This document shows, piece after piece, positions 54,373 through 64,000 of a stretch of DNA of 64,000 nt. The stretch's first letter is position 1; the number at the start of each line of letters is the position of its first letter. The DNA is from [Phialemoniopsis] sp. UDSM-2020 (taxonomy: Eukaryota > Ascomycota > Sordariomycetes > Thyridiales > Thyridiaceae), in the NCBI GenBank assembly GCA_018873225.1, contig JAEILZ010000003.1, forward strand, positions 5,208,001-5,272,000. Direction: 5' to 3'. Below the pieces are notes generated by a model. The model did not search any database, had not been told where the DNA came from, and saw only the letters and a list, made by a program, of their open reading frames with translations. Position numbers and translations under genes: made by a program.

Positions 54373-55543
54373 TCAGTTCCACCGTGCGAGCGCGGTATCA
54401 GTCTTCTTGAGCTGCGCGTATCCCACACTGTCTGTCCACAGCATCTTCCTCTTGGCTTCGTCCCTTGCCTCCGCGCTCGTGTCGTGCAGCTCGCTGCCGT
54501 TGAAGTACAGCGCCTTGCCCTTCTCGCCCTCGACGTCAAAGGTGGCGTGCAGTGCGTCAGCCGCCGACTTGTCCGTGGTCCGGAACATGCCGTTGGGGCT
54601 CATGAGCGTCGTGAGGGCGGAGCCAACTCTGAGCATGGGAGAGCCGACGGTGCTCATGAACCAGGACCCGCGGCGCAAGAGGCCGGTGCCCATTCCACCC
54701 GGGTCTAAGCCGGTGACGGTGATGTTGGATAGCTCGGGGTCGTCGGCTAGGCGGGCTGCTAACTCGTGCCTGTTGGAGCGAGCAGTGTTAGTCTGCCGTC
54801 TGGTTTGATAATAGGGAATGGGTGCATGAAGCAACCTACATGAACATGATCTCGCACAACTTGGAAGCCCCGTATCTCCTGTATCCAGAGCACAGGCTTG
54901 GGTCCTCTTGAGGTGTACTCCACTTCCCGCGCGCGAGGACCTCTGTAGTAGAGAAGAGCGTGCCGAGCCCCTTGTACGCGTCCTTCACGGGGCCATAACC
55001 GTTTCGAGGGTCTGTAGGACTAGTAGCTATGTGTTAGGAGATATCATCTGAGTGCTGCACACAGATCATCGCGACTTACTCATGTGACCAGCTGCCAACA
55101 ACATGTACACGCCCATGCTCCTTGTCCATGCTTTGGAGTATCATGAGAGTGAACAGGAAATGGGAAAGAAAGTTGACTTGGAACGTCATGTCAAAGCCGT
55201 CCCCGCTGAAGTCCATGGTCGTACTCTCTTGATATCCGGCGTTGAGGATCACGGCCCGTATACGTGGTAACGAGCCATCGGCGACGCGCTTGTTCACGTC
55301 ATCAGCACAGGCGCGAACCGAGCTCAACGAGGACAGGTCGAGAGTGACAAAGTCATAGGTATGGCGTTGGCGCTTCTGGCACTTTTCGATGGAAGCTCGT
55401 ACTGGATCTGCGCTCTTGGGTGTGCGTACGGTGTAAATGCCGTGGTAGTCGCGACCTAGGTCAGAAGAGACGATCCGGGAGACGATGGAGGCGCCGAGGC
55501 CGCCATTAGCACCAGTGATGAGTATACTTCCTTTCGCACTCAT
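54373..55543 (-). CDS. Short-chain dehydrogenase/reductase
   Basis: Three exons (55543-55080, 55019-54840, 54769-54373) give 346 aa. The Rossmann cofactor motif TGANGGLG is at residues 10-17, the NAG motif follows strand 4 (RAVILNAGYQ), and the catalytic pair is Y204-x-x-x-K208 (YGASKLCEIM). SWSHD is in the place of the catalytic Ser region. The C-terminal third (NITVTGLDPGGMGTGLLRR, TTLMSPNGMFRTTDKSA) resembles the retinol-dehydrogenase-like SDRs of fungi. The first intron has two candidate acceptors; only the first TAG (55020) keeps the frame with DPTDPRNGYG. Soluble oxidoreductase using NAD(P)H; substrate unknown. It stands alone, with no biosynthetic partner next to it. Confidence 0.88.
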
Positions 55544-56138
55544 GATGCTTGCAAAGAATACCAGGGATTAAAATTGAATAGCAAAGTAGTCCGGGTTTGT
55601 TGACAACGAGTATTGTCTATTTTGAGGATAGTTGATCACAACTTCAAGATAGAAGTAAGAAAGAATCACTGCCTACCTTATATACGTTTTAAGTCATGAT
55701 CATGGACTTGTCCGGCGTTAGGGTGAGATTCAATGACATGCGGCCGCTTCCTCCGCATGACCCCTGCTCGTCATTGGACGTGCACTGATTTTTGGGTTTA
55801 GGTTGCGCCGGCGTCGTCAGGAAGTCTCCACACTTCCGAGCCGGCCAAATCCATCCCCCGACTCGGAGACAATCTGGGGGCTGCCGGGTGAATTTGGCTG
55901 TCGATAAGTCGCCGTGATATTCGAAGTAAAAGTTGAATATAATGATGCATGATACTGTCTTCGACTCTTGAGGCCTTGTTCGGCAACGTCATTTAGGGAA
56001 GGGCGGGTCTTGGTGATGCTGAGAAACTCCGGTTCCGGCAAGCAAGGCAAGACAAGTCAACATGCGGCGCGGTGGTCAAGCTCGAGTCGGCATAAAAGCA
56101 ATCGAATTTGGGGGTATCACGGTAAAAGCAAGTCTAAA
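55544..56138. other. Intergenic (595 bp)
   Basis: Promoter of the SDR gene and 3' flank of the peptidyl-tRNA hydrolase gene. No supported gene. Confidence 0.6.
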
Positions 56139-56879
56139 CTACAGTCGAGCCTGGGTTTCCTCGAGCTTCTGTTTCTGCCTGAAGTCCTGCTCCCACTGCG
56201 CCTCCAGTTCCAGCAGCCGGCCAAGCACTCCTGGCGCCCCTCGTTCTGCAAGAACCGACTTCTCCCGCCCTGTAATCTTTCGTAACACGTAATCCGACAC
56301 AGTCTTGGGATCGCGCCCATCAGGCCTGCCTATACCAACAGATATCTTTGCCCATCTGGCACCCTTGTAGTCTGTAGGCCGTAGGCTGGCGTTGACGCTC
56401 TTGAGCCCGTTGTGACCTCTGTGGCTGCGATCCCACTTCCTAATCTTGACCACGCCGAGGTCCTCTTCGAGGTCGTCGTGCACGAGTACCAGGGCCAGTT
56501 CGTCGGGCTTGAGATCTCGGTCCGCCAATGTCTCTTTCCATGTTTTGGCTATCCACGGCCCGCAGACATTCATCAATGTCGGACTCTTAACAAGAGTGTA
56601 TTTCTCGCCATTGGAAGCCTGGCAGGACTTCTTCCCTCGTCGCTCGGAAGTGAAGGGCGGCTGCGTGTCGCGCAGCTGTTGCTGTAGAGAGTCTAGTACG
56701 ATGTGACCGGCCGAGTGTAGGGTGTCGAGGTAAGGCGCGGGATTGCCCAAGCTGACGACGAGAAAGTGTGGGCTCGACATGTCTGCTCGTAGGTGCGCCG
56801 GTCGATGGAGTGGTAAGGAGTGATGAAAAGAGCGACAGAGCCAAGAGGCTCGCTGAAAAGACGCGGCATTGTTATACAT
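56139..56879 (-). CDS. pth1: Peptidyl-tRNA hydrolase, Pth1 (bacterial type)
   Basis: Single-exon, 246 aa from the ATG at 56879. Residues 34-246 are a complete Pth domain: VVSLGNPAPYLDTLHSAGH (catalytic His in SAGH), KSPTLMNVCG (MN motif), LVHDDLEEDLGVVKIR and HRGHNGLKS. It releases tRNA from stalled peptidyl-tRNA. The first 33 residues (MYNNAASFQRASWLCRSF, then HHSLPLHRPAHLRA) are rich in Arg, His and Ser with no acidic residue before Asp33, which looks like a mitochondrial presequence. A second in-frame ATG at 56780 starts exactly at the domain. Thus one gene may make mitochondrial and cytosolic forms, or only the mitochondrial one. Confidence 0.92.
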   Translation of the reverse strand: MYNNAASFQRASWLCRSFHHSLPLHRPAHLRADMSSPHFLVVSLGNPAPYLDTLHSAGHIVLDSLQQQLRDTQPPFTSERRGKKSCQASNGEKYTLVKSPTLMNVCGPWIAKTWKETLADRDLKPDELALVLVHDDLEEDLGVVKIRKWDRSHRGHNGLKSVNASLRPTDYKGARWAKISVGIGRPDGRDPKTVSDYVLRKITGREKSVLAERGAPGVLGRLLELEAQWEQDFRQKQKLEETQARL

Positions 56880-57512
56880 ATTTCATGGTTTCAAGCCCAT
56901 ACATGCGCCGACCATGGGGTGGAGATGCTCCCGTCCAGAGAGTCACAGTCTAGAATATTTCACGATCCATGGATGACTCTTCCGGGGAGCCCTTAATCAC
57001 TAAGCCAGAAAAAAAAAGGGCCACCAGTCACTGATTAGGCCTGGTTCACAGGGCCACATCCCCCGCTACAGCGCTAAGCCAATTGAATGGATGCGTTGAG
57101 CAGATTTGTGGAGCGACTGGGAAGCTGAGAGTACAAGGAGCCAATCAGCGACTGTGAATCCAGCCATGGTGTGGCGCAGATTGGTTGCTGACGTCGTTTT
57201 GGCGGGCTGGCTCAGGTCTTCACTGCCCAGCAAGCGCAGGTGGTGTTTTTGGCGGCGGCCACAGCCACAGCCCACTCGTAGCTCCTTCGTCACTCCCGCA
57301 GATCCACGACAGCCGATCCAAGGAAATCAACTTTGGTGATAGTTGCCTTCAATCCATACCACTCAACGCGACACCTCTGCCCCGTACGATTCTCGATCCT
57401 ACAAAATCACGGCTGTCGAAAGACGATATCGAGATATTCATCAGGCGCGCCCAGCTGCGCATCGAGCACCCAATCACACCCCGACCGCTGAAGGATCAGA
57501 CAATCCGCAAAC
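56880..57512. other. Divergent intergenic region
   Basis: It holds the promoters of pth1 (-) and the Rvs161/Hob3 gene (+). The open frames at 57185-57637 and 57343-57822 run through the first exon in other frames and are not accepted. Confidence 0.55.
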
Positions 57513-58638
57513 ATGTCTTGGGCAGGTACGGCTGGACTTTCCCCATGACACCAACGTCCGCGATGCAAGTGACGCTGACGCATGGCACAAAACAGGCTTC
57601 AAGAAGAATGTCGGCCGCGCGACGACGCAGGTCATGATGAAGACGGGGCACGTCGAGAAGACCAACGATCGTGATTATGAGGTGGAGGAGAGGTGCGCAA
57701 ACACCAGACACCAACAAATACAAATACACAAGTGGCTAACAGGATACAAAGACGTTTTCGCACAATGGAAGCAGCATCCAATCGGTTACAAAAGGAGGCC
57801 AAGGGATACCTGGACTCTCTAAGAGGTACGCCCCATGCCCTCATGTCTAGGCTGCCATTGGGCGCCAATGGGAAGGAAACAGAAACGGGTTGCTAACATG
57901 ACGCTTTAGCCATGACTGCTTCTCAGATGCGAATTGCCGAGACGATAGACGCGTTTTACGGAGACTCGGGCGCCACGGATGGCGTCAGCCGGAGCTACAA
58001 GCAGGCCGTGGAGGATCTTGATGCCGAGACCATCAAAGCCCTGGACGGACCCTACCGGTACGATAATATACCAATCAGGGTCGATCATACACCATGGCAT
58101 GATACTGACTAGCGCATAGGACAACTGTTCTCGAGCCTATTTCCAGATTCTGCGCGTATTTCCCTGATGTCAACGAATGTGAGTTTTGTCGTCCTGAATG
58201 GAGAACATGGGGGGCCCAGTTGGATATTGATCCCGAGTCATAGGCATCAAGAAGCGCTCGCACAAGCTCCTCGACTACGATGCGCTACGAGCAAAGGTCA
58301 AGCGTCTGGTCGAGAAGCCCGACAAGGATGTGACTAAGCTGCCGCGGGCCGAGAAGGAGACCGAGATGGCCAAGCTCGCCTACGAACAGCTCAACGAGCA
58401 GCTGTGCACCGAATTGCCGCAGCTCATCGACCTGCGTGTCCCCTATCTGGATCCCAGCTTCGAGGCCCTCGTCAAGATCCAGTTGCGCTTCTGTGCTGAG
58501 GCCTACAGCCGCATGGCCCAGGTCCAGCAATATCTGGACGCGGACACTAGGGATCAGTACGCCAACGGACATCTGGATTCCAGGGTGGAGGAGGTGTTGC
58601 AGGAGATCAGGGAGCTGAGCATCAGCGGGACCGTCTAA
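57513..58638 (+). CDS. BAR-domain protein of the Rvs161/Hob3 type
   Basis: Six exons (57513-57525, 57596-57692, 57752-57825, 57910-58057, 58120-58178, 58244-58638) give 261 aa, the usual family length. The first exon has only 13 nt and encodes MSWAG; it was found because MSWAGFKKNVGRATTQVMMK is the family N-terminus. The whole protein is one BAR domain: RRFRTMEAASNRLQKEAKGY, TVLEPISRFCAYFPDVNE, IKKRSHKLLDYDALRAKV, and EALVKIQLRFCAEAYSRMAQ. Hob3/Rvs161 dimerises with Rvs167 and bends membranes during endocytic scission and in actin patch organisation and cytokinesis. There is no SH3 domain, unlike Rvs167. Introns are 59-84 nt. Conservation across the splice joints makes the model firm. Confidence 0.95.
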
Positions 58639-60997
58639 AATGGATGATGACTGAGGCGAGATGAGCATTCAAACATGGCGTTAAGGTTGCTGGTTTCTAG
58701 GATTTGACGGTGGACTGGCAGCGGGATCGGGACCTTCCCTGTGTGGGATCGATAGACAGGTAACGACGATGCAACGAAAGTGAAAGAATTCACTAGGATA
58801 TTCATTGCCCAAGGTTTTGACTATTCGTATATGCTCCTTGCTATGTGGGCTTCCTTGCAATGAAGTGGGCCAAATATCACAGTATCGAAATGTGACGCAA
58901 CACAGAGATATCAAGGGAGGCACTCGTCTGATCAGATACCAATGAGGCTTGATGCAAGTGTGCGTTTGCTCGGGAGGCTCGGAGGCAACAACACCATCTT
59001 GACTGGTTGGAGTGAAGCCCACGGAGGCAGCGGAAGGAGTTGGTGATGTAGACGGGCTCGCTCAACCTTCACCTCTTACATGATTGGTAGTGCTTAACTG
59101 ACGCTGAAACTCACCTCGGGATGTCACACGATCCGGGGCGCTCGGTACTTGTAGGTAGTCAAACGGGTCATTGTACAGACACCCGTGAACCCTGATAGGA
59201 TGGCATAGGACTGCATGTTAGGTAGGCACCGACTTTAGTGAGAATCCTCGCAGTGCAAGCGCCTGGATGATCAGCGCAAGGGTTGTTGATTTTCTGACGG
59301 AGGAAGATCACAGTCAACCACAAAGCTAGCACGAGACACTCTGACTTCTGGGAGATGGCAACAGTTCTTAGTGCGGGCCTTTCTTCATCGTTCACTTTTG
59401 GATCCCAGCCTACGAAACAGGTGGGCAGACTAGGTCCTCTAGCCAGAAGCTATTGCTCGTAGTCTTTCACCGAAGCCAGACAATGAGGTTGTAGCAGATC
59501 TTTTGGTGTTGGATTACCGGGACTGTAGGAGGTTGGCGGGTGGAATGGCATGCCATGTTAGATCTGCCCATCGAAACTGTGCACTGCCACCTTTACAAGG
59601 GAGGGGGGTCCGGACGCGTGTATCTTTGATGGATCAGTTTCTATTTTTTGCGGGTTTGGTGGTGGAGGGGCATTCTTCAGTGCTTGATGGGGAAAGAGTC
59701 TGGAATCTCGAGCGCCAAGGCGCAACGACTGGCCGTTGGCAGGGGTCCTTTGTACCAACAGCAAAAGGGACGGGCTGACACAAAAAGTCGATTGGGCCAA
59801 GAAGACTTAATCGCCTTTTGTTGGGAATTGGTCGGAGGAGTAACTACGGGCTGCAGGAGTGACGAGCCAAGGAAGCACTGGAGGAGCGGGCAAATGCCAA
59901 TGGCGCCATGAAAATGGAGAAAAACTCGCGGTTTTGCGACTCCACCGTGCCTCGTTTCCTTGTACTAGAGTCTTCGTATCATCCCATTGCGAGGTGAGTG
60001 AGTCGAGAGCGAGCTACTTACTACTAAGTAGGTATCTACGTACTTCGTACGTACATGCTCCGTTATTCCTTTACACGCGCGCGGTAGAGATATTCGAATA
60101 CGATTGATCGCCCCCATCTGGCATACACCTACATGCATGCATACCTAGCTACTTAATTGTTCACTTGGCCTGTCTTGCTCTGTCTTGAATGTTTCTTGGT
60201 TTATTTCTCGTTATTTTGATCAATTGACCACCGACCGCAAAATAGAAGAAACATCCATCCATTTTGCTAGGCCGGACCTGCCTGTCCAAGCTTCTGCCCC
60301 GGATCGCCCCTTGCGCTAACTAGATCACGGCTACACCCCCGCGGCGCACCGCCTAGCCCACTGTCTTTGCTGTCTTGACCTGTGCCGCCCCTGGAACGCC
60401 GCCCAAAGAGCCGCCGAATCGCGCCCCCTTTCCTGCCCCTCAGGGCGACTAGCGACCAACTAAAACGTGGAGGGAGGGGTGGAGACCCCTGGAAACCCAG
60501 CCAAGGAAGCAGGCACGCAGGCAATTTAGAGAGGGCCAGAAGCTGTTTCCAAGATTTGCATGCATTTCGAATGACACCCTCCTTGACGACTAGAAGCACC
60601 AACAACTCTCTTGGATCTTTCTGGGAAAATCCAAAAAGAGGCATTTCCAATTCCAATTCAACCGCCTAGACGAGCTACACAAGCACAAAAGGCTGCAGCA
60701 AGGCGACATCTGCACCCCGACACAGCTTTCCCGCCATTCGCTTTGCCACCACCACCTCCAGTCCGGGCCTTCGCTTGACACCCTTGCCTTATCTTTCTTC
60801 CCCCAATATCCTGCCACAGTTCCAGGATCAAATTTATTTGTCCTCTGACACCATACACACACTTTGCTTGACTTTACGTCGGCGTTAATCACGAGCCACG
60901 AGCTGGATCTCTCGATCTCTTGCTGTCACAGACCTACCTGCTTCACCCATTCCCAGGACATTCGGCTTGCAGTCCGCCACTGCCTATAACCGACAAC
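58639..60997. other. Long intergenic region with palindromes (2.36 kb)
   Basis: Between Hob3 and the second BAR gene, no coding region was supported. Two adjacent perfect inverted repeats lie at 60014-60053 and are listed separately. From about 60200 to 60980 the strand is C-rich with many CCACC and CTTTC tracts, as in long fungal leaders. Confidence 0.55.
60014..60053. repeat. Two adjacent short perfect palindromes
   Basis: CTACTTA..TAAGTAG (7-bp arms, 4-base loop, 60014-60031) is followed six bases later by TACGTAC..GTACGTA (7-bp arms, 3-base loop, 60037-60053). They could form hairpins or bind dimeric factors. Related TACCTAG palindromes occur at 63095-63105. Confidence 0.85.
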
Positions 60998-62477
60998 ATG
61001 AACATCACCAAGAAGATCGATCGCGCCTTCCAGCGCGTGGGGGAGAAAATGGGCAGCGGGGCCCAGACAAACATGTCGGACGACTTCAAGATGCTCGAGA
61101 TTGAGACAAACCTACGCCACGACGGTACGTCATGCTGTCCCCTCCATTGAGCGATATATGAGACAGTTCCCAGGCCCCTCTGAACCCTGCTGACCATTGT
61201 TGTGGTGCGACCAGGTATGGAACGCCTCCAGAAATCGACGGGCATATACGTCAAGTCGATCTCTCGCCGCTGCGAATCGTTCGAGGACAAGGAGAAAGGG
61301 CTGCCGGTCAGCCTTCTCGGTCGCACTTTTGTCAACCACGGCGAGGACTTTGGGCCGGAGTCGGAGTTTGGCAACTGTCTTATCGCGCTGGGTCGCGCTA
61401 ACGAGCGCATTGCGAGCTTTCAAGAGAGCTTCGCTACGGATGCCGCAACGCTTTGGCTGGAGTCGATCGAGCGGAATCTAGCTATGATGAAGGATTATCA
61501 GGTGAGCTCACCTGGGCACAGCTTTGTCCATCGACTCTCAGAGATGCGGCCACTGACCCTGCTCAATCGCATAGACAGCTCGGAAGAAGCTTGAAAACCG
61601 TCGCTTGACATACGACTCGACCATGAGCAAAATGCAAAAGGCACGACGAGACGACGTCCGCATCGAGGAGGAGATGCGCACCAACAAAGCCAAATACGAG
61701 GAGAGCAGTGAGGATGTGCTGCAACGCATGCAAGACATCCAGGAGACTGAGGCGGAGAGCTTGCAAGACCTGACCGGCTTCCTCGAGGCCGAGCTCGAGT
61801 ACCACGAGCGCTGTGCTGAGGAACTCCGCAGGGCGCGCCAGAACTGGGCCGCCAGCATGGATGGGTACAGCAAGCCTCAGAACGGGTACGCCACGCCTGA
61901 ACGCAAGATCAACAACAGAAGCCGATCCAACACGGCACGGTCGTGGACGAACCCCCTTTCTCGGACCAGCAGCGCCACCAATGTGTACAACGACCCCGAA
62001 CCGGAGCCAGTGCGCATCTCCATCCGGTCTAGCTCGCGCCAGAGCAACTATGCGCCCGAGATCCCGACGCGGCCGGCCATCGGCAGGGCTAATACCTATG
62101 CCGCTGGTGCACCCGTCGTCGATCGACCACGCGGCGCTAGCTCCGGTGCTTCGACGCCGGTCTATAGCCAGAACGTGACGGCTCTGCGCGCTGGCCTGCG
62201 GCCGGTCAGCACCAACATGCCCTCGGCAACACCGCGAAACCACGGCGGCGGGGACGTGTTTGCGGACGAGGGCGAGGACACGGCGAGCGGCAGCGGCAGT
62301 CCCGAGTGGGGCGAACGCAGCGCGTCGCCGGCCACGAGCTACGGCAGTCTGAGCCGCAGCAGCACGAACAATCTGACTGTCAGTGGCGGGGTGCGCAAGC
62401 CGCCTCCGCCTCCTCCCCCGAGCCGGGCGAAGAAGCCGGCACCGCCGGTGCCTGCGAGGAGGGATCTGGGGTACTAG
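60998..62477 (+). CDS. BAR-domain protein with proline-rich tail
   Basis: Three exons (60998-61124, 61215-61501, 61575-62477) give 438 aa. Residues 1-245 form an N-BAR-like helical domain: MNITKKIDRAFQRVGEKMG, ERLQKSTGIYVKSISRRC, LGRANERIASFQESFATD, then a long charged coiled coil (KKLENRRLTYDSTMSKMQKA through LEAELEYHERCAEELRRARQ). The tail (about 250-438) is Ser/Arg/Asn-rich, with RSRSNTARSW, and ends in a KPPPPPPPSRAKKPAPPVPA stretch that can bind SH3 domains. No SH3 is present. This is the fungal BAR protein layout linked to endocytosis or membrane shaping; it differs from Rvs167. Hob3 lies 2.4 kb upstream, so two BAR genes are near neighbours here. Confidence 0.9.
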
Positions 62478-63302
62478 AGGTTCAACGGATCGGGTTGAGG
62501 TCGCTAGAGGCCGGCGTTTGGGTGCGAGTGCTCGCGTATGGACAGAGACGCAGGACGGATTCTTGACATTGGGATCTGGTCTGTGAGTCAGGCGACTCAG
62601 TCTTGGGCGTGGTATTGCTTGGGTTTTGGACTTGTACTTTTATACACAGCCTTGGTGGCATTTTGGACGTTTGGTCTCTGTTGCGAAGTAGCAGCCCTGA
62701 GGAAATAATCAAGTCTCGCACTATTCACAATGATGTTTTCAGAGATAGTCTCCAAGCTGCGATCAAATGTTTACAAAAAAGAATGCACACAAGTGATCGA
62801 AGTTGAAATCGTGAGATTGATTGAAGGATTGAGTCTTCCGGACGAGAGCACCGGAGGGAGCGGATGCTAGCGTAGGGACGCCCTAAACCAATCAGCTTAC
62901 AGCGCTAAAACCCTTGTGTACAGCTCCAGTGGTGGAGCTTCAATTGCTGTTATCGGCGGTCTTTGCTGATAAGCTTACCAACGACCATCGTCGAGAGGGA
63001 TGAAATGATTGACACCTTCATCTTCATCAGCTTGTAAAACGACTACGACACCACCTGCGACACTTCTAGACCCCGGCCCTCAAGCAGCAGCTGCCTAGCT
63101 ACCTAGGTATTCTAGAAAGCCAAAGTACCCCTGCAACGCCTCACATAAAGCTCGGGTTGTTGTACACAAGGCACCGCAGGGCTGGTGAACCTTGACAACG
63201 AAAACGCCATCTTTCGAAGCTTCGACTTCGCGCCCCTCCGCCCAGAGCTTACCAGACGATACGTTGTCTAGATCACCAGGCTCCGCCCCATTGCCATAGA
63301 CA
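62478..63302. other. Intergenic (825 bp)
   Basis: 3' flank of the BAR gene and promoter of the cyclin gene. A TACCTAGGTA-type palindrome lies at 63095-63105. No gene. Confidence 0.6.
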
Positions 63303-64000
63303 ATGGCCACCGAAGATGCCCGCTACCGTCAATCGACGCAGTACCGGCTATGGTCCTTCTCCCGCCCCCAGCTCTCCGAGCTCCGCACCACGACCAACGA
63401 CTACGCCGCCGCCAGCATCTCGGACCGGCTGAGCGCGTCCTCAGCAAATACCACCTCCGCCTCGACGCCCGCCGCGTCGGCCGCCAACACGCCCAACCAC
63501 CAGTCTTCCTCCGCTGCCGCTCCCCCATCCTCCGACAGCAACAACAACAAGCCCCCGCTCCCCGATTTCCTGACCCCGGGCGAGGAGGCGCAGCTGCTCA
63601 AGTTCTACACGGTCGAGCTCCTGCGCGCCGCGGCGTTCTGCGAGCTGCCGACCGACATACAGGCCACGGCCGCCGTCTTTTTGCGGCGGTTCTACCTGAC
63701 GAATTCCATCATGACGTACCCGCCGACCGATATGCTCAAGACGGCGCTGTTCTTTGGTTCCAAGGCGGAGGGGTACTACACGAGGTTGAAGAAGTGGGTT
63801 TCCAGGACTATTTTCTTGTCATAGACTGTGAGAGGTAGCTGACTGGTGCAACCTCACAGGTTTGCCGAGAACTTTCCCAATACCTCGTCAGAGCAGATCC
63901 TCGCGGGAGAGTTTCTACTGTGCCAGGGCATCCGGTTTGCCTTTGACGTAAGGCATCCCTTTCGCGCACTGGAGGGAGCTATCATGGATCTAAGAGGATA
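63303..64000 (+). CDS. Cyclin H / Ccl1-like CAK subunit, 3' truncated by the window edge
   Basis: Exons 63303-63793 and 63860 to the end of the window are visible (210 codons plus two bases). The 66-nt intron splits a Lys codon. The start is MATEDARYRQSTQYRLWSFS, the known N-terminal box of cyclin H (YRxWxF). A low-complexity Ser/Ala/Asn insert (about 35-85) follows. The cyclin fold begins at FLTPGEEAQLLKFY and continues with FCELPTDIQATAAVFLRRFY, ALFFGSKAEGYYTRLKKFAEN and QGIRFAFDVRHPFRALEGAI, the conserved cyclin H block. With Kin28/CDK7 and Tfb3/MAT1 it forms the CDK-activating kinase of TFIIH, which acts in the nucleus on RNA polymerase II and CDKs. The C-terminal cyclin repeat is outside the window. 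Confidence 0.9.

Noticed and set aside
57343..57822. 159-codon frame running through the first exons and introns of Hob3
   Set aside because: It crosses well-supported splice sites in a different frame; the BAR protein explains the region.

Overview
The window is nuclear DNA of a filamentous ascomycete (Pezizomycotina), most likely a Sordariomycete. Genes are monocistronic on both strands. They carry many short introns (about 49-123 nt) with GT..AG ends and CTRAC-like branch points. The gene set includes three Zn2Cys6 regulators, Erg4-type sterol reductase, a Rvs161/Hob3 BAR protein, a CBM1-GH6 cellobiohydrolase and fungal MFS pumps. No bacterial-style operon, tRNA, rRNA, CRISPR array or intact transposon was seen. 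The genus cannot be fixed from the sequence alone.

Layout: 0-10.7 kb holds a 5'-truncated amino-acid transporter, a small PPxY protein, an acidic hypothetical protein, a five-exon bestrophin-type anion channel (minus strand) and the AP-2 mu subunit. 11.3-13.3 kb is a repeat-laden locus: a 9-bp x5 repeat, an (ATC)24/CAAC leader, a Pro/Ala-rich orphan protein and a 24-bp minisatellite. 13.7-24 kb holds a Zn2Cys6 factor, Erg4-type reductase, a small secreted Cys-rich protein and a second Zn2Cys6 factor separated by about 2 kb of gene-poor DNA. 24.7-34.3 kb holds an AIF/FSP1-like flavoprotein, an AAA ATPase, a six-exon Zn2Cys6 factor and a two-HKD phospholipase-D-like protein.

35-50.9 kb holds a ten-exon DHA2-type MFS pump, a secreted SGNH/GDSL hydrolase, a Mep2-type ammonium transporter with GATA elements upstream, an ADP-ribosylglycohydrolase, a 69-aa protein with a Cys-rich tail (split over two exons, so short that single-frame scans miss it), a DHA1-type MFS transporter and a ThuA-domain protein. 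51-64 kb holds the cellobiohydrolase, a short-chain dehydrogenase, peptidyl-tRNA hydrolase with a putative mitochondrial presequence, Hob3/Rvs161, a second BAR protein and the 5' part of a cyclin H/Ccl1-like gene running off the end.

The genes do not form one pathway or an evident biosynthetic cluster. They mix housekeeping functions (endocytosis, sterol synthesis, translation quality control, CDK-activating kinase) with environment-facing ones (cellulose attack, ammonium uptake, efflux, secreted proteins). Exon boundaries were set by reading frame, splice consensus and family conservation; all multi-exon models close in frame. I did not find a convincing new multi-gene system. The most novel material is the small Cys-tail gene, the repeat-built orphan locus and the secreted Cys-rich protein.
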